Shown piece after piece: positions 1 through 8,808 of a stretch of 64,000 bases of DNA (positions within the stretch are counted from its first letter, which is position 1; every line of letters begins with the position of its first letter). A program made the position numbers and the translations under genes. The notes under the pieces are model-generated. The model saw only the letters and a list, made by a program, of their open reading frames with translations, ran no database searches and was not told the DNA's origin. Origin of the DNA: Myxococcales bacterium (lineage in GTDB: Bacteria > Myxococcota_A > Polyangia > Polyangiales > JAFGIB01); NCBI GenBank assembly GCA_029880325.1, contig JAOUOP010000024.1:1-64000 (forward strand), read 5' to 3'.

Positions 1-117
1 GCCTCCGCCGGAATACTCCGTGTATTTCAAGGGGGCCGGACGCCGCAGCTGGCGCCGTAGCGGTCCCGAGAGCGGATCATGACTCCCGCCGAGCACATCT
101 AGGCCAACGCGTGGGCT

Positions 118-2190
118 TCAGTCCACGACCTGCAGGTTGAGCCCGCCCGCGTAGGCATAGCTCACGAAGCGGTCGAAGCCATAGACGATCACGCCCACCT
201 CGCGGTCGGCCACGAGGGTGTGTACGCCGTCGTTTTGGTCGCCGGCCAGCGGTCGCGAATTTTCTCCTTCGGGCACTTTCGGAAAGGAGAGCTGGCAGCG
301 GTGCACGACGCGATCGGCCAGGCCCGCGCTACCCATGCCCTCGATGGGCGGAATTTCACTGAGGGTACAGTGGTCGGGAAGCGGCGCGCCATCGAGCAGG
401 ATCTCGGTGCCGGCTTGGGCCGTGATGGTCAAAAAGTCAAAGGCGTACTTGTCCGGCGTCAGCAGGATGTAGTCCCTGCGGTACTGGCGGATCGGCGGCA
501 CCGCGATGATGGCCGGGTCGCCCCCCGGGTACTGTCGGGGGATGCCCGTCACCCCCTGGCTCGGCAGCGCCTGCAACACGCCGATCCGCTGGCTGGCGTG
601 GATCAGGAAGTCCTGCCGCGCTTCGATGATGGTGTCCTGGCCCTGGGCCAGCACGAAGTAGTCCTCGGGAAATGGCAGGCTGGTCTCGATGGTGGTCTCG
701 CCCGGGGCGACCGCGATCACGCGCACCCACTCGCTCTCATCGACCACCGCGATGTCGAGGGGCTCACCCTCGAAGGCTGCGTCGCGCAGCGCAGTCGTGC
801 GCGGCGGCATGCGGGCGATGCTAAAGAGGTTGCCGAGCGTGGCGTCCGGAAAGAGCTGCTCCTCGAGGTGGTCGGCGCAGCACTGGCGGGTGGCGTAGTT
901 GCCGAAGCTGGGCACGTCGCTGGCCTCGCTGCCCACGAAGACCGAGACCGGCCCGCTGCTGTCGACGACGGTGCCGGTGAAGTCGGCGTTGAAGCCGTCG
1001 GTCTCGAGGTTCAAGACGTCGAATGGCCCCAGTAGGAGCCGAATGCGATCGCCGGGGCCCGAAGCCGGGATGCCCTCGGCCCCCACCACCTGCCGCACCT
1101 CCGGTCCCATCGTCACCTCCACCTCGGTGCGCTCGCGGGTGCCGATGATCGTGAGAAATGCGCGCAGGTCTTCGTCGCTGCTGATGGGGTCGAAGTCCTC
1201 GTCGGGGTTGTCGGAGTCGCCAATGGTCTGGGGCCAGCCGACCACCGTGTAGCGGTCGCCCACGGCCGACGTGGGCAGAAGAAGCGATGCGTCGTTCGAG
1301 AAGACGTTGGTGTTTTCGAGCGGATTGAACTGGTAGGCGATGATCGGGTGGCTCGAGCCGATGCGATAAGCGTTGGAGCTCAGCGCGCTGTGGGTGCCGT
1401 CGTTGAGCCCGGTGGCCGAAGAGCCGTCGACCTCGCGACGCTCCAGCGCAAACACTTCGAGCGCGCCGGGCGGCACCTTGACGCGGTCGACCTCGACCAC
1501 TTCCGCCGCCATACCGTAGGGGGCATCGTTGCGCTCGACGTAGACCTCGATCACGACCGGATGGGGATTGGCCACGGCGACGGCGAACTGCTGCCCGGAG
1601 GCGTTGTTCACGTCGTCGATGGCGGCGTTGTCCAGATCGGCGGCGTAGAACTCGCAACCCACATAGCTGCGGTCGTCCTCGGCGCGCTTGCACATGTTGA
1701 CGCAGGCACCCTGAAAGCAGAAGTCGCCGGCAGGCAGGTCGCACTGCTCCACGTCGTTCCAGCTCTCGCCGCTGTCGTGGCAGCGCTGCACCACGTTGCG
1801 GTCGCAATCGGCATCGCCGAACTCGCAGGCCTGGCAGCGCAGCGAGCCCGCCGCGCAGGTGATGCAGCCGCGTGCGACGTTGCAGACCTTGCCGCTATCG
1901 GCGCAGTTTTCTTCTTCAATCTGGAGAAACTCTCCTGCCGGGTGGCAGGTCATATGGACGTTGTTTTCGCAGGCGACGCTGCTCTCGTCCCGGCACGTGA
2001 AAACGTACTCGCCCACGTCGTTCTTGCGCGGCTCGAGGGGCGGCACCTCGATTAGCTCGCCACCCACCTGGCAGGTGGACAACAGCAGAAGGGCGAAGGT
2101 CGAAAGCCCCCAACGGCTCTCGCCCCCGATCTGCCCGCGCCCCCCGCGCTCTGGGGAAGGCGCCTCTTCAGCGCTGCATTGTGAAGACAT
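118..2190 (-). CDS. IgGFc-binding-like cysteine-rich surface lipoprotein
   Basis: The 690-residue product starts with an unusually long n-region, then a hydrophobic stretch ending in a lipobox (LLSTC, Cys40), so it is probably a lipoprotein. Residues about 65-170 are cysteine-rich with regularly spaced pairs. The rest (about 190-680) resembles the IgGFc-binding N-terminal domain family seen in many myxobacterial surface proteins: strand-rich, with a segment on position-dependent text such as AYQFNPL and SLLLPTSA. The ATG lies inside the 3' end of the upstream IPT/TIG gene (23-base overlap), and no ATG or GTG exists closer to the signal peptide, so the genes are likely translationally coupled. 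Family assignment is by recall of the pattern; the ligand is unknown. It is the last gene of a two-gene unit. Confidence 0.7.
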   Translation of the reverse strand: MSSQCSAEEAPSPERGGRGQIGGESRWGLSTFALLLLSTCQVGGELIEVPPLEPRKNDVGEYVFTCRDESSVACENNVHMTCHPAGEFLQIEEENCADSGKVCNVARGCITCAAGSLRCQACEFGDADCDRNVVQRCHDSGESWNDVEQCDLPAGDFCFQGACVNMCKRAEDDRSYVGCEFYAADLDNAAIDDVNNASGQQFAVAVANPHPVVIEVYVERNDAPYGMAAEVVEVDRVKVPPGALEVFALERREVDGSSATGLNDGTHSALSSNAYRIGSSHPIIAYQFNPLENTNVFSNDASLLLPTSAVGDRYTVVGWPQTIGDSDNPDEDFDPISSDEDLRAFLTIIGTRERTEVEVTMGPEVRQVVGAEGIPASGPGDRIRLLLGPFDVLNLETDGFNADFTGTVVDSSGPVSVFVGSEASDVPSFGNYATRQCCADHLEEQLFPDATLGNLFSIARMPPRTTALRDAAFEGEPLDIAVVDESEWVRVIAVAPGETTIETSLPFPEDYFVLAQGQDTIIEARQDFLIHASQRIGVLQALPSQGVTGIPRQYPGGDPAIIAVPPIRQYRRDYILLTPDKYAFDFLTITAQAGTEILLDGAPLPDHCTLSEIPPIEGMGSAGLADRVVHRCQLSFPKVPEGENSRPLAGDQNDGVHTLVADREVGVIVYGFDRFVSYAYAGGLNLQVVD

Positions 2191-4357
2191 CGGCGGCGAG
2201 ATGGGTCCAGTAGCGCGGCTTGAGCAGGTTGTACTTGAACTCGTTGTACTCGAAATCCTCGATGCGTACCGCTTGAACCTGCCAAAGGATCACACCCGAC
2301 GCGATGTCTTCCACGTTTTCGATCGACGAGAGGTCCGGAATCGGCGAGTGGCTTTGGCTGCCCGGCACCACCTGGGTCCAGGCCGGCAGGTTATTGCCGC
2401 CGACGATCGACACCACGTACATGTCGGGTTCGGGACCGACCTGTTCCCAGCGTAACACGCGGTCCTCGGGGATCTGGGCTCCCTCGGCCGGGCTGACGAC
2501 GGCGGGAATCGCCAGCAGGTCGTCGATCACCAGCGGCTCCGAAGTCGGCACGACCCCGACGCGGCGTTCCCAGGTGAGCGGCGCTTCATCGTCGCGGTCG
2601 CCGCTGTACCAGCCGGCGATCACCTGGTAGCGCGCGTCGGCGAGGGGCCCGACGAGCGCCGGTTGGGCAAAGTGTCGAAAGAGGTCGGCGGAGGTGAAGC
2701 TCGTGACCATGTCGAGCGACTGCCCGTTGACCTCGCGCACGATCACCCCTTGCCCGCCGAGGTCGATGTGGGTCAGCACGCGAAACTGATCGGGCCCTCG
2801 CGGTGCCGGCGGCGGCAGGTTCGAAAGCGCGACCTGCACCTCGCGGTCGAGCGGGATGTCGACCACGATGTCGATCTCGGTGAGGTCTTCGCCGGGGCCG
2901 GCCACCACATCGCGCGTCACCCCCATGGCGTAGGGCATGAACTCGCCGGTGTCGCGCCGTTCGAGTCCCGAGACGGCGTAGACGGCCAGACCGGCCGGCC
3001 GCGCGAAGATCTTGTAGGGGTAGCCGCGTTCGCCGCGGCTCGAGGTCTCCTCGACCACGCGGGCGAGCGTGCCGGAGATGCCGGGAGAGGGGTTGCGCGA
3101 GCTGTAACGGCTTTGGGTCGTGAACACATAGGTCACGCGCACTTCGCCGCTGCGCGGTTCAGGGATGTTCTCCCAGGCATTGATGGCAAACTCGTCGGAG
3201 CCGGGGAAGATCAACTCCCCCGAAATCAACGCGCCGGCGGTGCCGCGACCGGGCGGCGGTGGGTCGCCGGCCTCGCCGCAGCTGGGATCGAGCAGGGGCA
3301 TCACGTGGACGGTGACGTTCTCGGCATCGAAGGCCACGATGGAGCCGCTCTCGAGACACTTGCCAGCCACATGCACCGTCACGGGGCCCTCGAGGTCTTC
3401 GCCGGAGAACGTGATCTGACCGCGCTCGTCGGTGAGCCCCCGGTAGGGCCCGTCCAGGTCGTTGCCCAGAAGCACGAAGGCGCCCGGGATCAACGAACCG
3501 GCCATGGCGTCCACGACGGTGATGTTCACGGTGCCGTCGATCTTCGCGCCGCTGAGCCCCCCGCGGTCGGTGTCGGTCGGGTTCAGGTATTCGAATGCCC
3601 GCTCGGCGGTGAGCGGCGTGCTGTCGTTGGCTTCGGGCCAGCGCACGGCCACGTCCACCTTGCCCACGTTTCCTGGCGGCGTCTTGCAGCGCAGCTGCGT
3701 GGGTGTGATCAGCCGCAGCTCGCTGCACGGCGCCTCGCCGAAAGCGACCTCGACCGCCTCGTCGAAGCTCGCCCCCGAAGCCGTGACCACCACCGAGGTG
3801 CCACCGGCGATGGCGCCGCGGTCGGGCTCGATCAGCAGCGCGCTGTAGAAGTAGGTGTCGTCCAGGGTCACCGCCTCTTCGTCGAGCTCCACTCGCACCG
3901 AAGCGGGACCGGGCTCGCCGGCGGGCACGATAACCACCAGGGAGTTGCTGTCGCGCAGCGTCATTCCCACCGGCTGCACCATGCGGCCGTCGAAGTAGAC
4001 CACCGCTGCCTCGGTGAAGCCGCTTCCGCGCACCACCACCTGATTGCCACCGGCGTAGGTGCCCGAACTCGGATCGACACCGGTCAGCGTGAGGGTGCGG
4101 GCGTTGATTCCGGTCTCGGGAAACGTCGGTGTGCTGGAGCTTCCACCGGTATTCGTTTGCTCCGGCTCGGAAGCCGGTTCGTCGAGTTTCTCGAGCTTGA
4201 GCTGGTTGGATCTGGCGCAGCTGTGCAACGCCCCCATGGCGGCCACCCCCAACACGGCCAGGCAGAACCGGAAAATACGCGCGGGCCGACCCACGGTCGG
4301 GCGGCGCGAGGGATTTATTGGGGCCCGGTCGGCCCCCGTGCCATCATGAACGGCCAC
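2168..4357 (-). CDS. IPT/TIG-domain lipoprotein
   Basis: About 729 residues. A lipobox (ALHSC) follows a hydrophobic segment near residue 46, indicating an outer-surface or periplasmic lipoprotein. Two consecutive IPT/TIG immunoglobulin-like folds follow, recognisable by PSSGTYAGGNQVVVRGSGF and DRGAIAGGTSVVVTASG, then a carboxypeptidase-regulatory-like segment (VVDAMAGSLIPGAFVLLG) and an uncharacterised C-terminal half. The GTG at 4357 is preceded by GGAAGG nine bases upstream. A GTG at 4366 abuts the same Shine-Dalgarno and is less likely, while GTG 4294 would give a more compact signal peptide. It is divergent from the metallophosphoesterase at 4441 and overlaps the downstream IgGFc-like gene by 23 bases. 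A structural or adhesive role is inferred; no enzyme motif is seen. Confidence 0.7.
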   Translation of the reverse strand: MAVHDGTGADRAPINPSRRPTVGRPARIFRFCLAVLGVAAMGALHSCARSNQLKLEKLDEPASEPEQTNTGGSSSTPTFPETGINARTLTLTGVDPSSGTYAGGNQVVVRGSGFTEAAVVYFDGRMVQPVGMTLRDSNSLVVIVPAGEPGPASVRVELDEEAVTLDDTYFYSALLIEPDRGAIAGGTSVVVTASGASFDEAVEVAFGEAPCSELRLITPTQLRCKTPPGNVGKVDVAVRWPEANDSTPLTAERAFEYLNPTDTDRGGLSGAKIDGTVNITVVDAMAGSLIPGAFVLLGNDLDGPYRGLTDERGQITFSGEDLEGPVTVHVAGKCLESGSIVAFDAENVTVHVMPLLDPSCGEAGDPPPPGRGTAGALISGELIFPGSDEFAINAWENIPEPRSGEVRVTYVFTTQSRYSSRNPSPGISGTLARVVEETSSRGERGYPYKIFARPAGLAVYAVSGLERRDTGEFMPYAMGVTRDVVAGPGEDLTEIDIVVDIPLDREVQVALSNLPPPAPRGPDQFRVLTHIDLGGQGVIVREVNGQSLDMVTSFTSADLFRHFAQPALVGPLADARYQVIAGWYSGDRDDEAPLTWERRVGVVPTSEPLVIDDLLAIPAVVSPAEGAQIPEDRVLRWEQVGPEPDMYVVSIVGGNNLPAWTQVVPGSQSHSPIPDLSSIENVEDIASGVILWQVQAVRIEDFEYNEFKYNLLKPRYWTHLAADVFTMQR

Positions 4358-4440
4358 GTGTCGCACCCTTCCGACAGGTCGAGCCGAACACAGCCGACTC
4401 TTGACGATCTACTAAAGCGCATTCAGGTGACCGAGGCAAG

Positions 4441-5544
4441 ATGAAGCTGGTTCGCCTGGTGGTGAGTGACCTGCATCTGGGCACAGGGGTCCAGAGCGGC
4501 AAACTCAATCCCCTCGAAGACTTTTTCGAGGACGACCGTTTCGCCGAGCTGCTCTCGCACTACGAACGCTTGAGCAACCGCAGAACCGAGATCGAACTCA
4601 TCTTCAACGGCGACATCTTCGATCTCTTGAAGGTCAAGCTGGACGGCCGCTGGCCCACCGAGATCACCGAGGAAATCGCGGTGGAAAAGCTGCGGCTGTG
4701 CCTGGAAGGACACCCCAAATTCGTGCTGGCCCTGCGGCGTTTCCTGGCCGGAGCCGGTAGGAGGCTAGTCTACCTTCCCGGCAACCACGACCTGGACATG
4801 GTCTTCGCGGGCGCCCAGGAACTCTTTCGCCGTTATGTGACGCCCGAAGGGGGCGGCGAGCGGGTGCGCTTCATCACCCAGAGCGACACCTATTACCTAC
4901 CCGAGGGCATCCAGATCCGCCACGGCCATCAGCTGGAGCACATCCACCGCGTCGACTACGGCAGACTCTTCCGCACGCTGTCCGACGGCCGAAAAATCCT
5001 CGACCTACCCTGGGGCAGCCTGTGGATCCTGGAGGTGCTCAATCCAGCCAAGGAGCGCCGCAATAACGTCGACCGCATCCAGCCGCTGCGGCTCTTCATC
5101 CTCGGTTCGCTGTTTTTGGACCCTCGCTTCGGCGTGCGCTTCATGCTGACCACGGTCTGGCACTTCCTCAGGCACCGCATTTTCGCGCTCCGGGCCTGGA
5201 CCCGACGCCTGCGGAGGTTGCCCTCGATCCTGCGGGAAGAGGTGGTGGCGATCGGCGGCTACGACGAGGTGGCGCGCCGCCAGCTGCGCCGCCTGCGCGG
5301 CGTGCACACCCTAATACTGGGACACAGCCACGCGCCCCGCTATCGGGTGCTGGAGGACTCCAAGGTGATGATGAACACGGGCACCTGGATGCGCATGATC
5401 AACCTCAGTCTGGAGCACCTGGGCCAGAACAGCGGCCTCACCTACGGGCTGATCGAATACCCCGAAGATGGGGGCGTACACACGAAATTGATGCGCTGGT
5501 ACGGCACCCAGCCACCCTGCGAAATCGTGCCCTATGCCTATTGA
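4441..5544 (+). CDS. Calcineurin-like metallophosphoesterase
   Basis: 367 residues with a complete dinuclear-metal phosphoesterase signature: SDLHLG (Asp10, His12), NGDIFD (Asp58), GNHD (115-117 Asn-His-Asp), RHGHQ (His161/His163) and a C-terminal LGHSHAPR. The set of motifs resembles UDP-2,3-diacylglucosamine pyrophosphatase (LpxH)-like and related calcineurin-fold enzymes. It is longer than typical LpxH (about 240 residues), with an insertion of roughly 100 residues between the fourth and fifth motifs that is rich in Arg and aromatic residues and may bind membranes. Substrate cannot be told from sequence. It is divergent from the IPT lipoprotein and about 100 bases upstream of the isochorismatase-like gene. 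Confidence 0.8.
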   Translation: MKLVRLVVSDLHLGTGVQSGKLNPLEDFFEDDRFAELLSHYERLSNRRTEIELIFNGDIFDLLKVKLDGRWPTEITEEIAVEKLRLCLEGHPKFVLALRRFLAGAGRRLVYLPGNHDLDMVFAGAQELFRRYVTPEGGGERVRFITQSDTYYLPEGIQIRHGHQLEHIHRVDYGRLFRTLSDGRKILDLPWGSLWILEVLNPAKERRNNVDRIQPLRLFILGSLFLDPRFGVRFMLTTVWHFLRHRIFALRAWTRRLRRLPSILREEVVAIGGYDEVARRQLRRLRGVHTLILGHSHAPRYRVLEDSKVMMNTGTWMRMINLSLEHLGQNSGLTYGLIEYPEDGGVHTKLMRWYGTQPPCEIVPYAY

Positions 5545-5646
5545 GCCGCCGGCTGAAAGCCACGCCTCCGGGAAATGCTTCCGGCAGGTTTCAAAGCCCG
5601 TGCGGCGCCGTGACTCCCCTCGCCATTGCCGCTATTCTTTGGGCGC

Positions 5647-6231
5647 ATGAATTCTCGGCTGCACAGGGGCAGCACCACCCTGGTGGTGATGGATGTACAG
5701 GAGCGGCTGGTCGCCGCCATGCCCGACGGTACGCGCGGCGCGACCATCGATAACATCATCCGGCTGGTGCAGGGCTGCCGCGTGCTCGGGATCCCCGTGG
5801 TGATCACCGAGCAGTATCCCACGGGCCTTGGGCGCACCGTGGAGCCGCTGTCACAGGCCCTGAACGAGTTCGCCGTACAACCGCCCCTGGTGTCCAAGGT
5901 GGACTTCGATGCCTGCGCCGACCCCGCCTTCATCGAGGCCCTGGCCGGCGTCTCCGAGTCGAGCGCAGGCCAGGGACACAGCGTCGTGCTCTGCGGCATG
6001 GAGACCCACATCTGCGTGTACCAGACGGCCCGCGCCCTGGTGGAACGCGACATCGCCGTGCATGTCCCGATGGACGCCAGCTGCTGCCGCCGGGAGTGCT
6101 GCCACCAGGCGGCTGCCGGCCTGCTCAGGAATGCCGGCGCCTTGCTCAGCTGCACCGAGACCGTGCTCTTCGAGTGCCTCGGCCGGGCGGGCACCCAGGA
6201 GTTCAAGGAGATCTCCAAACTGGTGCGCTAG
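5647..6231 (+). CDS. Isochorismatase-family cysteine hydrolase
   Basis: 194 residues from the ATG at 5647; an upstream in-frame start at 5626 adds seven poorly placed residues. The isochorismatase-like hydrolase triad is visible: Asp16 in VVMDVQE, Lys84 in VSKVDF and Cys123 in GMETHICVYQTA. The HICV and YPTGLGRTV segments are those of the nicotinamidase/YcaC-like subgroup. Such enzymes hydrolyse C-N or ester bonds through a thiol nucleophile in the cytoplasm. Neighbours do not point to a pathway, so the substrate stays open. The two palindromes controlling the next gene lie directly after its stop codon. Confidence 0.85.
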   Translation: MNSRLHRGSTTLVVMDVQERLVAAMPDGTRGATIDNIIRLVQGCRVLGIPVVITEQYPTGLGRTVEPLSQALNEFAVQPPLVSKVDFDACADPAFIEALAGVSESSAGQGHSVVLCGMETHICVYQTARALVERDIAVHVPMDASCCRRECCHQAAAGLLRNAGALLSCTETVLFECLGRAGTQEFKEISKLVR

Positions 6232-6240
6232 AAAACGCGC

Positions 6241-6271
6241 GACATTTTGTCACCCTTGTTGACATGCTGTC
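6241..6271. promoter_or_regulatory. Two GACA-N3-TGTC palindromes upstream of NtrC-type regulator
   Basis: GACATTTTGTC (6241-6251) and GACATGCTGTC (6261-6271) share identical 4-base arms and 3-base spacers. Their centres are 20 bases apart, about two helical turns. They sit in the 63-base gap before the regulator gene, with a third copy behind it at 7639. The arrangement suggests cooperative binding of a dimeric regulator, possibly the NtrC-type protein itself. Confidence 0.5.
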
Positions 6272-6294
6272 GTGCCATGTCATCTTGACTCGCC

Positions 6295-7641
6295 ATGGGA
6301 CAAGGTGACCCGACCATCCTGATCGTCGAGGACGAGCGCTCGAACCTGGAGTCGCTCGACCGCATCTTCCAGCGCGAGAACTTTCGCACCCTGCTGGCCG
6401 AGCACGGCAAGGCCGCGCTGGAGCTGTGCCGCAAGCATCGCGTGGATGTGGTGCTGACCGACCTGATGCTGCCCGGCATGAGCGGTATCGACATCATCAA
6501 GGCGCTGCATACGGTGGCGCCGGACGCCGAGGTCGTGGTGATGACCGCCTACGGGACGGTCGAGACCGCCGTGGAGGCGATGCGCGAGGGCGCCTACGAC
6601 TTCGTGGAAAAGCCGCTCAAGCGCATGCAAATCGTCAAGACCGTGCGCAAGGCCGCCGAGCGCCAGCGCCTGCTCGCGGAAAACCGCACCCTGCGCAAGG
6701 AGCTATCGGCCCTGCGCAATCGCAGCATCGTGGGGTCATCGCCGGCCCTGCGCCAGGCGCTCGAGATGGCGACCCAGGCCGCGCCCTCGACTGCCACGGT
6801 GCTGGTGCTGGGCGACAGCGGCACGGGCAAGGAGCTGCTGGCCCGGCACATCCACGAGCGCAGCGGCCGCGAGGGGCCCTTCGTGGGCGTCAATCTGGCG
6901 GCCCTGCCCGAGACGATCGTGGAGTCGGAGCTCTTCGGCCACGAAAGGGGCGCTTTCACGGGCGCCGTGGGCAAGCGCATCGGACGCATGGGGCAGGCCG
7001 CTGGCGGCAGCCTCTTTCTGGATGAGATCGGCGAGCTGTCGATCCCGATCCAGGTGAAGCTGCTCAGGGTGCTGCAGGAAAACGAGTACGAGCCCCTGGG
7101 CGGCCACACCGAGCGCGCCGATTTCCGGCTCATCGCAGCCACCAACCAGAACCTCAAGGACGCGGTGGACGCCGGCCGCTTTCGCGAGGACCTCTACTAC
7201 CGACTCAATGTCATCGCCATCACCTCGCCGACCCTGGCCGAGCGCCGCGACGACATCCCCTTGCTGGTCGATCACTTCGTCGAGATCTACTGCCGCAAAA
7301 ACGACAAGGCGACCATGACGGTCACACGCGAGGCCATGGATCGGCTGATGGCCTATGACTGGCCGGGCAACGTGCGGGAGCTGGAAAACGCCATCGAGCG
7401 CGCCGTGGTGCTGGGCAAGGGCACGGAGCTGGGCACGGAGAACCTGCCGCGCCCCATCGCCCAGGCCCAGAGCAGTGGCGCCGAGCTGACCTTCGCCGTG
7501 GGCACGCCTCTGGAGGAGATCGAACGCCGCGTGATGTACGCCACCCTGGCCCACACGCGGGGGGACAAGCGGCTGGCGGCACAGCTGCTGGGCGTGGCCA
7601 CGCGCACCATCTATCGCAAGCTCGCGGCCGACGAGAACTGA
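6295..7641 (+). CDS. Sigma-54-dependent NtrC-family response regulator
   Basis: 448 residues in three parts. The receiver (1-120) has the acidic pocket in IVEDE and phospho-acceptor Asp56 in LTDLMLPG. The AAA+ sigma-54 activation domain (about 138-375) has Walker A GDSGTGKE from Gly173, the GAFTGA loop from Gly219 that contacts sigma-54, and Walker B LFLDEIGE. A Fis-type helix-turn-helix closes the protein (RLAAQLLGVATRTIYRKL). All key residues are present, so it should be an active enhancer-binding activator. No histidine kinase is adjacent. It precedes the type II secretion operon in the same direction; control of that operon is inferred from position and from the shared palindromes on both sides. 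Confidence 0.93.
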   Translation: MGQGDPTILIVEDERSNLESLDRIFQRENFRTLLAEHGKAALELCRKHRVDVVLTDLMLPGMSGIDIIKALHTVAPDAEVVVMTAYGTVETAVEAMREGAYDFVEKPLKRMQIVKTVRKAAERQRLLAENRTLRKELSALRNRSIVGSSPALRQALEMATQAAPSTATVLVLGDSGTGKELLARHIHERSGREGPFVGVNLAALPETIVESELFGHERGAFTGAVGKRIGRMGQAAGGSLFLDEIGELSIPIQVKLLRVLQENEYEPLGGHTERADFRLIAATNQNLKDAVDAGRFREDLYYRLNVIAITSPTLAERRDDIPLLVDHFVEIYCRKNDKATMTVTREAMDRLMAYDWPGNVRELENAIERAVVLGKGTELGTENLPRPIAQAQSSGAELTFAVGTPLEEIERRVMYATLAHTRGDKRLAAQLLGVATRTIYRKLAADEN

Positions 7642-7651
7642 CACTTTGTCA
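7639..7651. promoter_or_regulatory. GACA-N3-TGTC palindrome upstream of gspC
   Basis: TGACACTTTGTCA is a 5-base-arm inverted repeat with a 3-base spacer, overlapping the regulator stop codon and 111 bases before gspC. It matches the two sites upstream of the regulator, so it is a candidate upstream activator site for the type II secretion operon. No convincing -24/-12 sigma-54 promoter was found in the gap. Confidence 0.45.
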
Positions 7652-7732
7652 AAATGGCTCCCAACATCCGGGGATCCATTGTCAGCTTGTCCCTGCTGGC
7701 TTCAGCGTGCCCCGGTTCCAGTCGACTTTTCC

Positions 7733-7744
7733 CTGAAATTTCAG
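7733..7744. promoter_or_regulatory. 12-bp palindrome CTGAAATTTCAG before gspC
   Basis: A perfect 12-base palindrome in the leader, 17 bases before the gspC start. It is AT-rich relative to its surroundings. It could be an operator or a small mRNA structure near the ribosome site; function is unknown. Confidence 0.3.
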
Positions 7745-7761
7745 CGATTTGAACGGCCGGC

Positions 7762-8808
7762 ATGGCCTTTGCTTCCCATACCCTGCGGAGTAGTCCGTTG
7801 AGCCTCGATCTACACCGCCGCAAGCTAACGCTCGGAATCATTCTCACCACGCTGGCCGCTTGCGCTTTTTTTCTGGCGCGCGGCACGACGGCGCTGGTGG
7901 CCAGCGCACTGCTTCCCCTCGACCTCGGGGCAGCGCCCAGAGAGACCGGTCAGGCCATGCGGCCGCCGGGCAGCGAGACCCCGGACATCAAGGCCATCCT
8001 CAAGCGCAACATCTTCGACCCGGTCACCGGCGCGCTGTGGCCCCCCCAACGCGCTGTGAGCGAAGTGGACGAAGGCGCCGCCCTGGAAGGGCCGGTCGAG
8101 GAACTGGCCGAAGGCCAGATGCCCCCTCCCTGCGAGGGATCGACGAAGCTGATCGCCGCGGTCTACGCGGAAAACTCGCCCGAGTGGTCCTTTGCCAGCC
8201 TGGGAGCGAATTCCGGAGAGGCCCTGCTCTACCGGCAGGGCGGCTCGGTCGAAGGCCAAGAGGTGGTGTCGATCTTCCCGGAAGCCGTCTTTCTGCGCGG
8301 CAGCAGCGGGCGCCTGTGCTCGCTGACCATGTTTGCCGCCGAGGAGAACAAGGGCCCGGCCAAGGCCAAGACCCCCGTTGCGGCGGCCAAGGGTCCGGTG
8401 GCCGCGGCCAAGGCGGTGCCGGGTGCTGCCGTCGGGGGCGGCGCCATCAGCGCGGCCGACCTCGAGTCCGGCATCTCCAAGGTCAGCGATACCAAGTACT
8501 CCGTGCAGCGTTCACTGGTAGATAAGGTGCTCGAAAATCAGGCCGAGATCATGCGTTCGGCGCGCGTGGTGCCGCACGAGCAGGACGGCCAGGTCATCGG
8601 CGTCAAGCTCTACGGCATTCGCCGCACGAGCCTACTCGGCAAGCTCGGTCTACAGAACGGCGACACGCTGCGAACGATCAACGGATACGCCATGGCCAGC
8701 CCGGACACCGCCCTCGAGGCCTACAGCAAACTACGCAGCGCGAGCGACCTGACGATCGCGGTGACGCGCCGCGGACGCGTGATGAACCTGGAATATCAGA
8801 TCCAATGA
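7762..8808 (+). CDS. gspC: Type II secretion inner-membrane protein GspC
   Basis: 348 residues. A short cytoplasmic N-terminus leads into one membrane helix (about 22-42). The periplasmic homology region holds the IKAILKRNIFDP motif typical of GspC/PilP-like proteins. An Ala/Lys/Pro-rich linker (about 195-230) leads to a C-terminal PDZ-like domain (about 260-348; GVKLYGIRRTSLLGKLGL, LQNGDTLRTINGY). GspC links the inner-membrane platform to the secretin GspD and helps select substrates. It is the first gene of the operon, and its TGA overlaps the gspD ATG by four bases, showing translational coupling. Confidence 0.9.
   Translation: MAFASHTLRSSPLSLDLHRRKLTLGIILTTLAACAFFLARGTTALVASALLPLDLGAAPRETGQAMRPPGSETPDIKAILKRNIFDPVTGALWPPQRAVSEVDEGAALEGPVEELAEGQMPPPCEGSTKLIAAVYAENSPEWSFASLGANSGEALLYRQGGSVEGQEVVSIFPEAVFLRGSSGRLCSLTMFAAEENKGPAKAKTPVAAAKGPVAAAKAVPGAAVGGGAISAADLESGISKVSDTKYSVQRSLVDKVLENQAEIMRSARVVPHEQDGQVIGVKLYGIRRTSLLGKLGLQNGDTLRTINGYAMASPDTALEAYSKLRSASDLTIAVTRRGRVMNLEYQIQ

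Noticed and set aside
2..82. 26-codon open stretch at the left edge, possible 3' end of a plus-strand gene
   Set aside because: Too short to judge and other frames are open as well; no recognisable motif.
2663..4444. 593-codon plus-strand ORF opposite the IPT/TIG gene
   Set aside because: His/Arg/Gly-rich antisense product with no domain; the minus-strand gene has a signal peptide and IPT folds.
7701..7714. TGGC-N7-TGC as a sigma-54 promoter of gspC
   Set aside because: The GG to GC distance is one base too short; sigma-54 tolerates little change in spacing.
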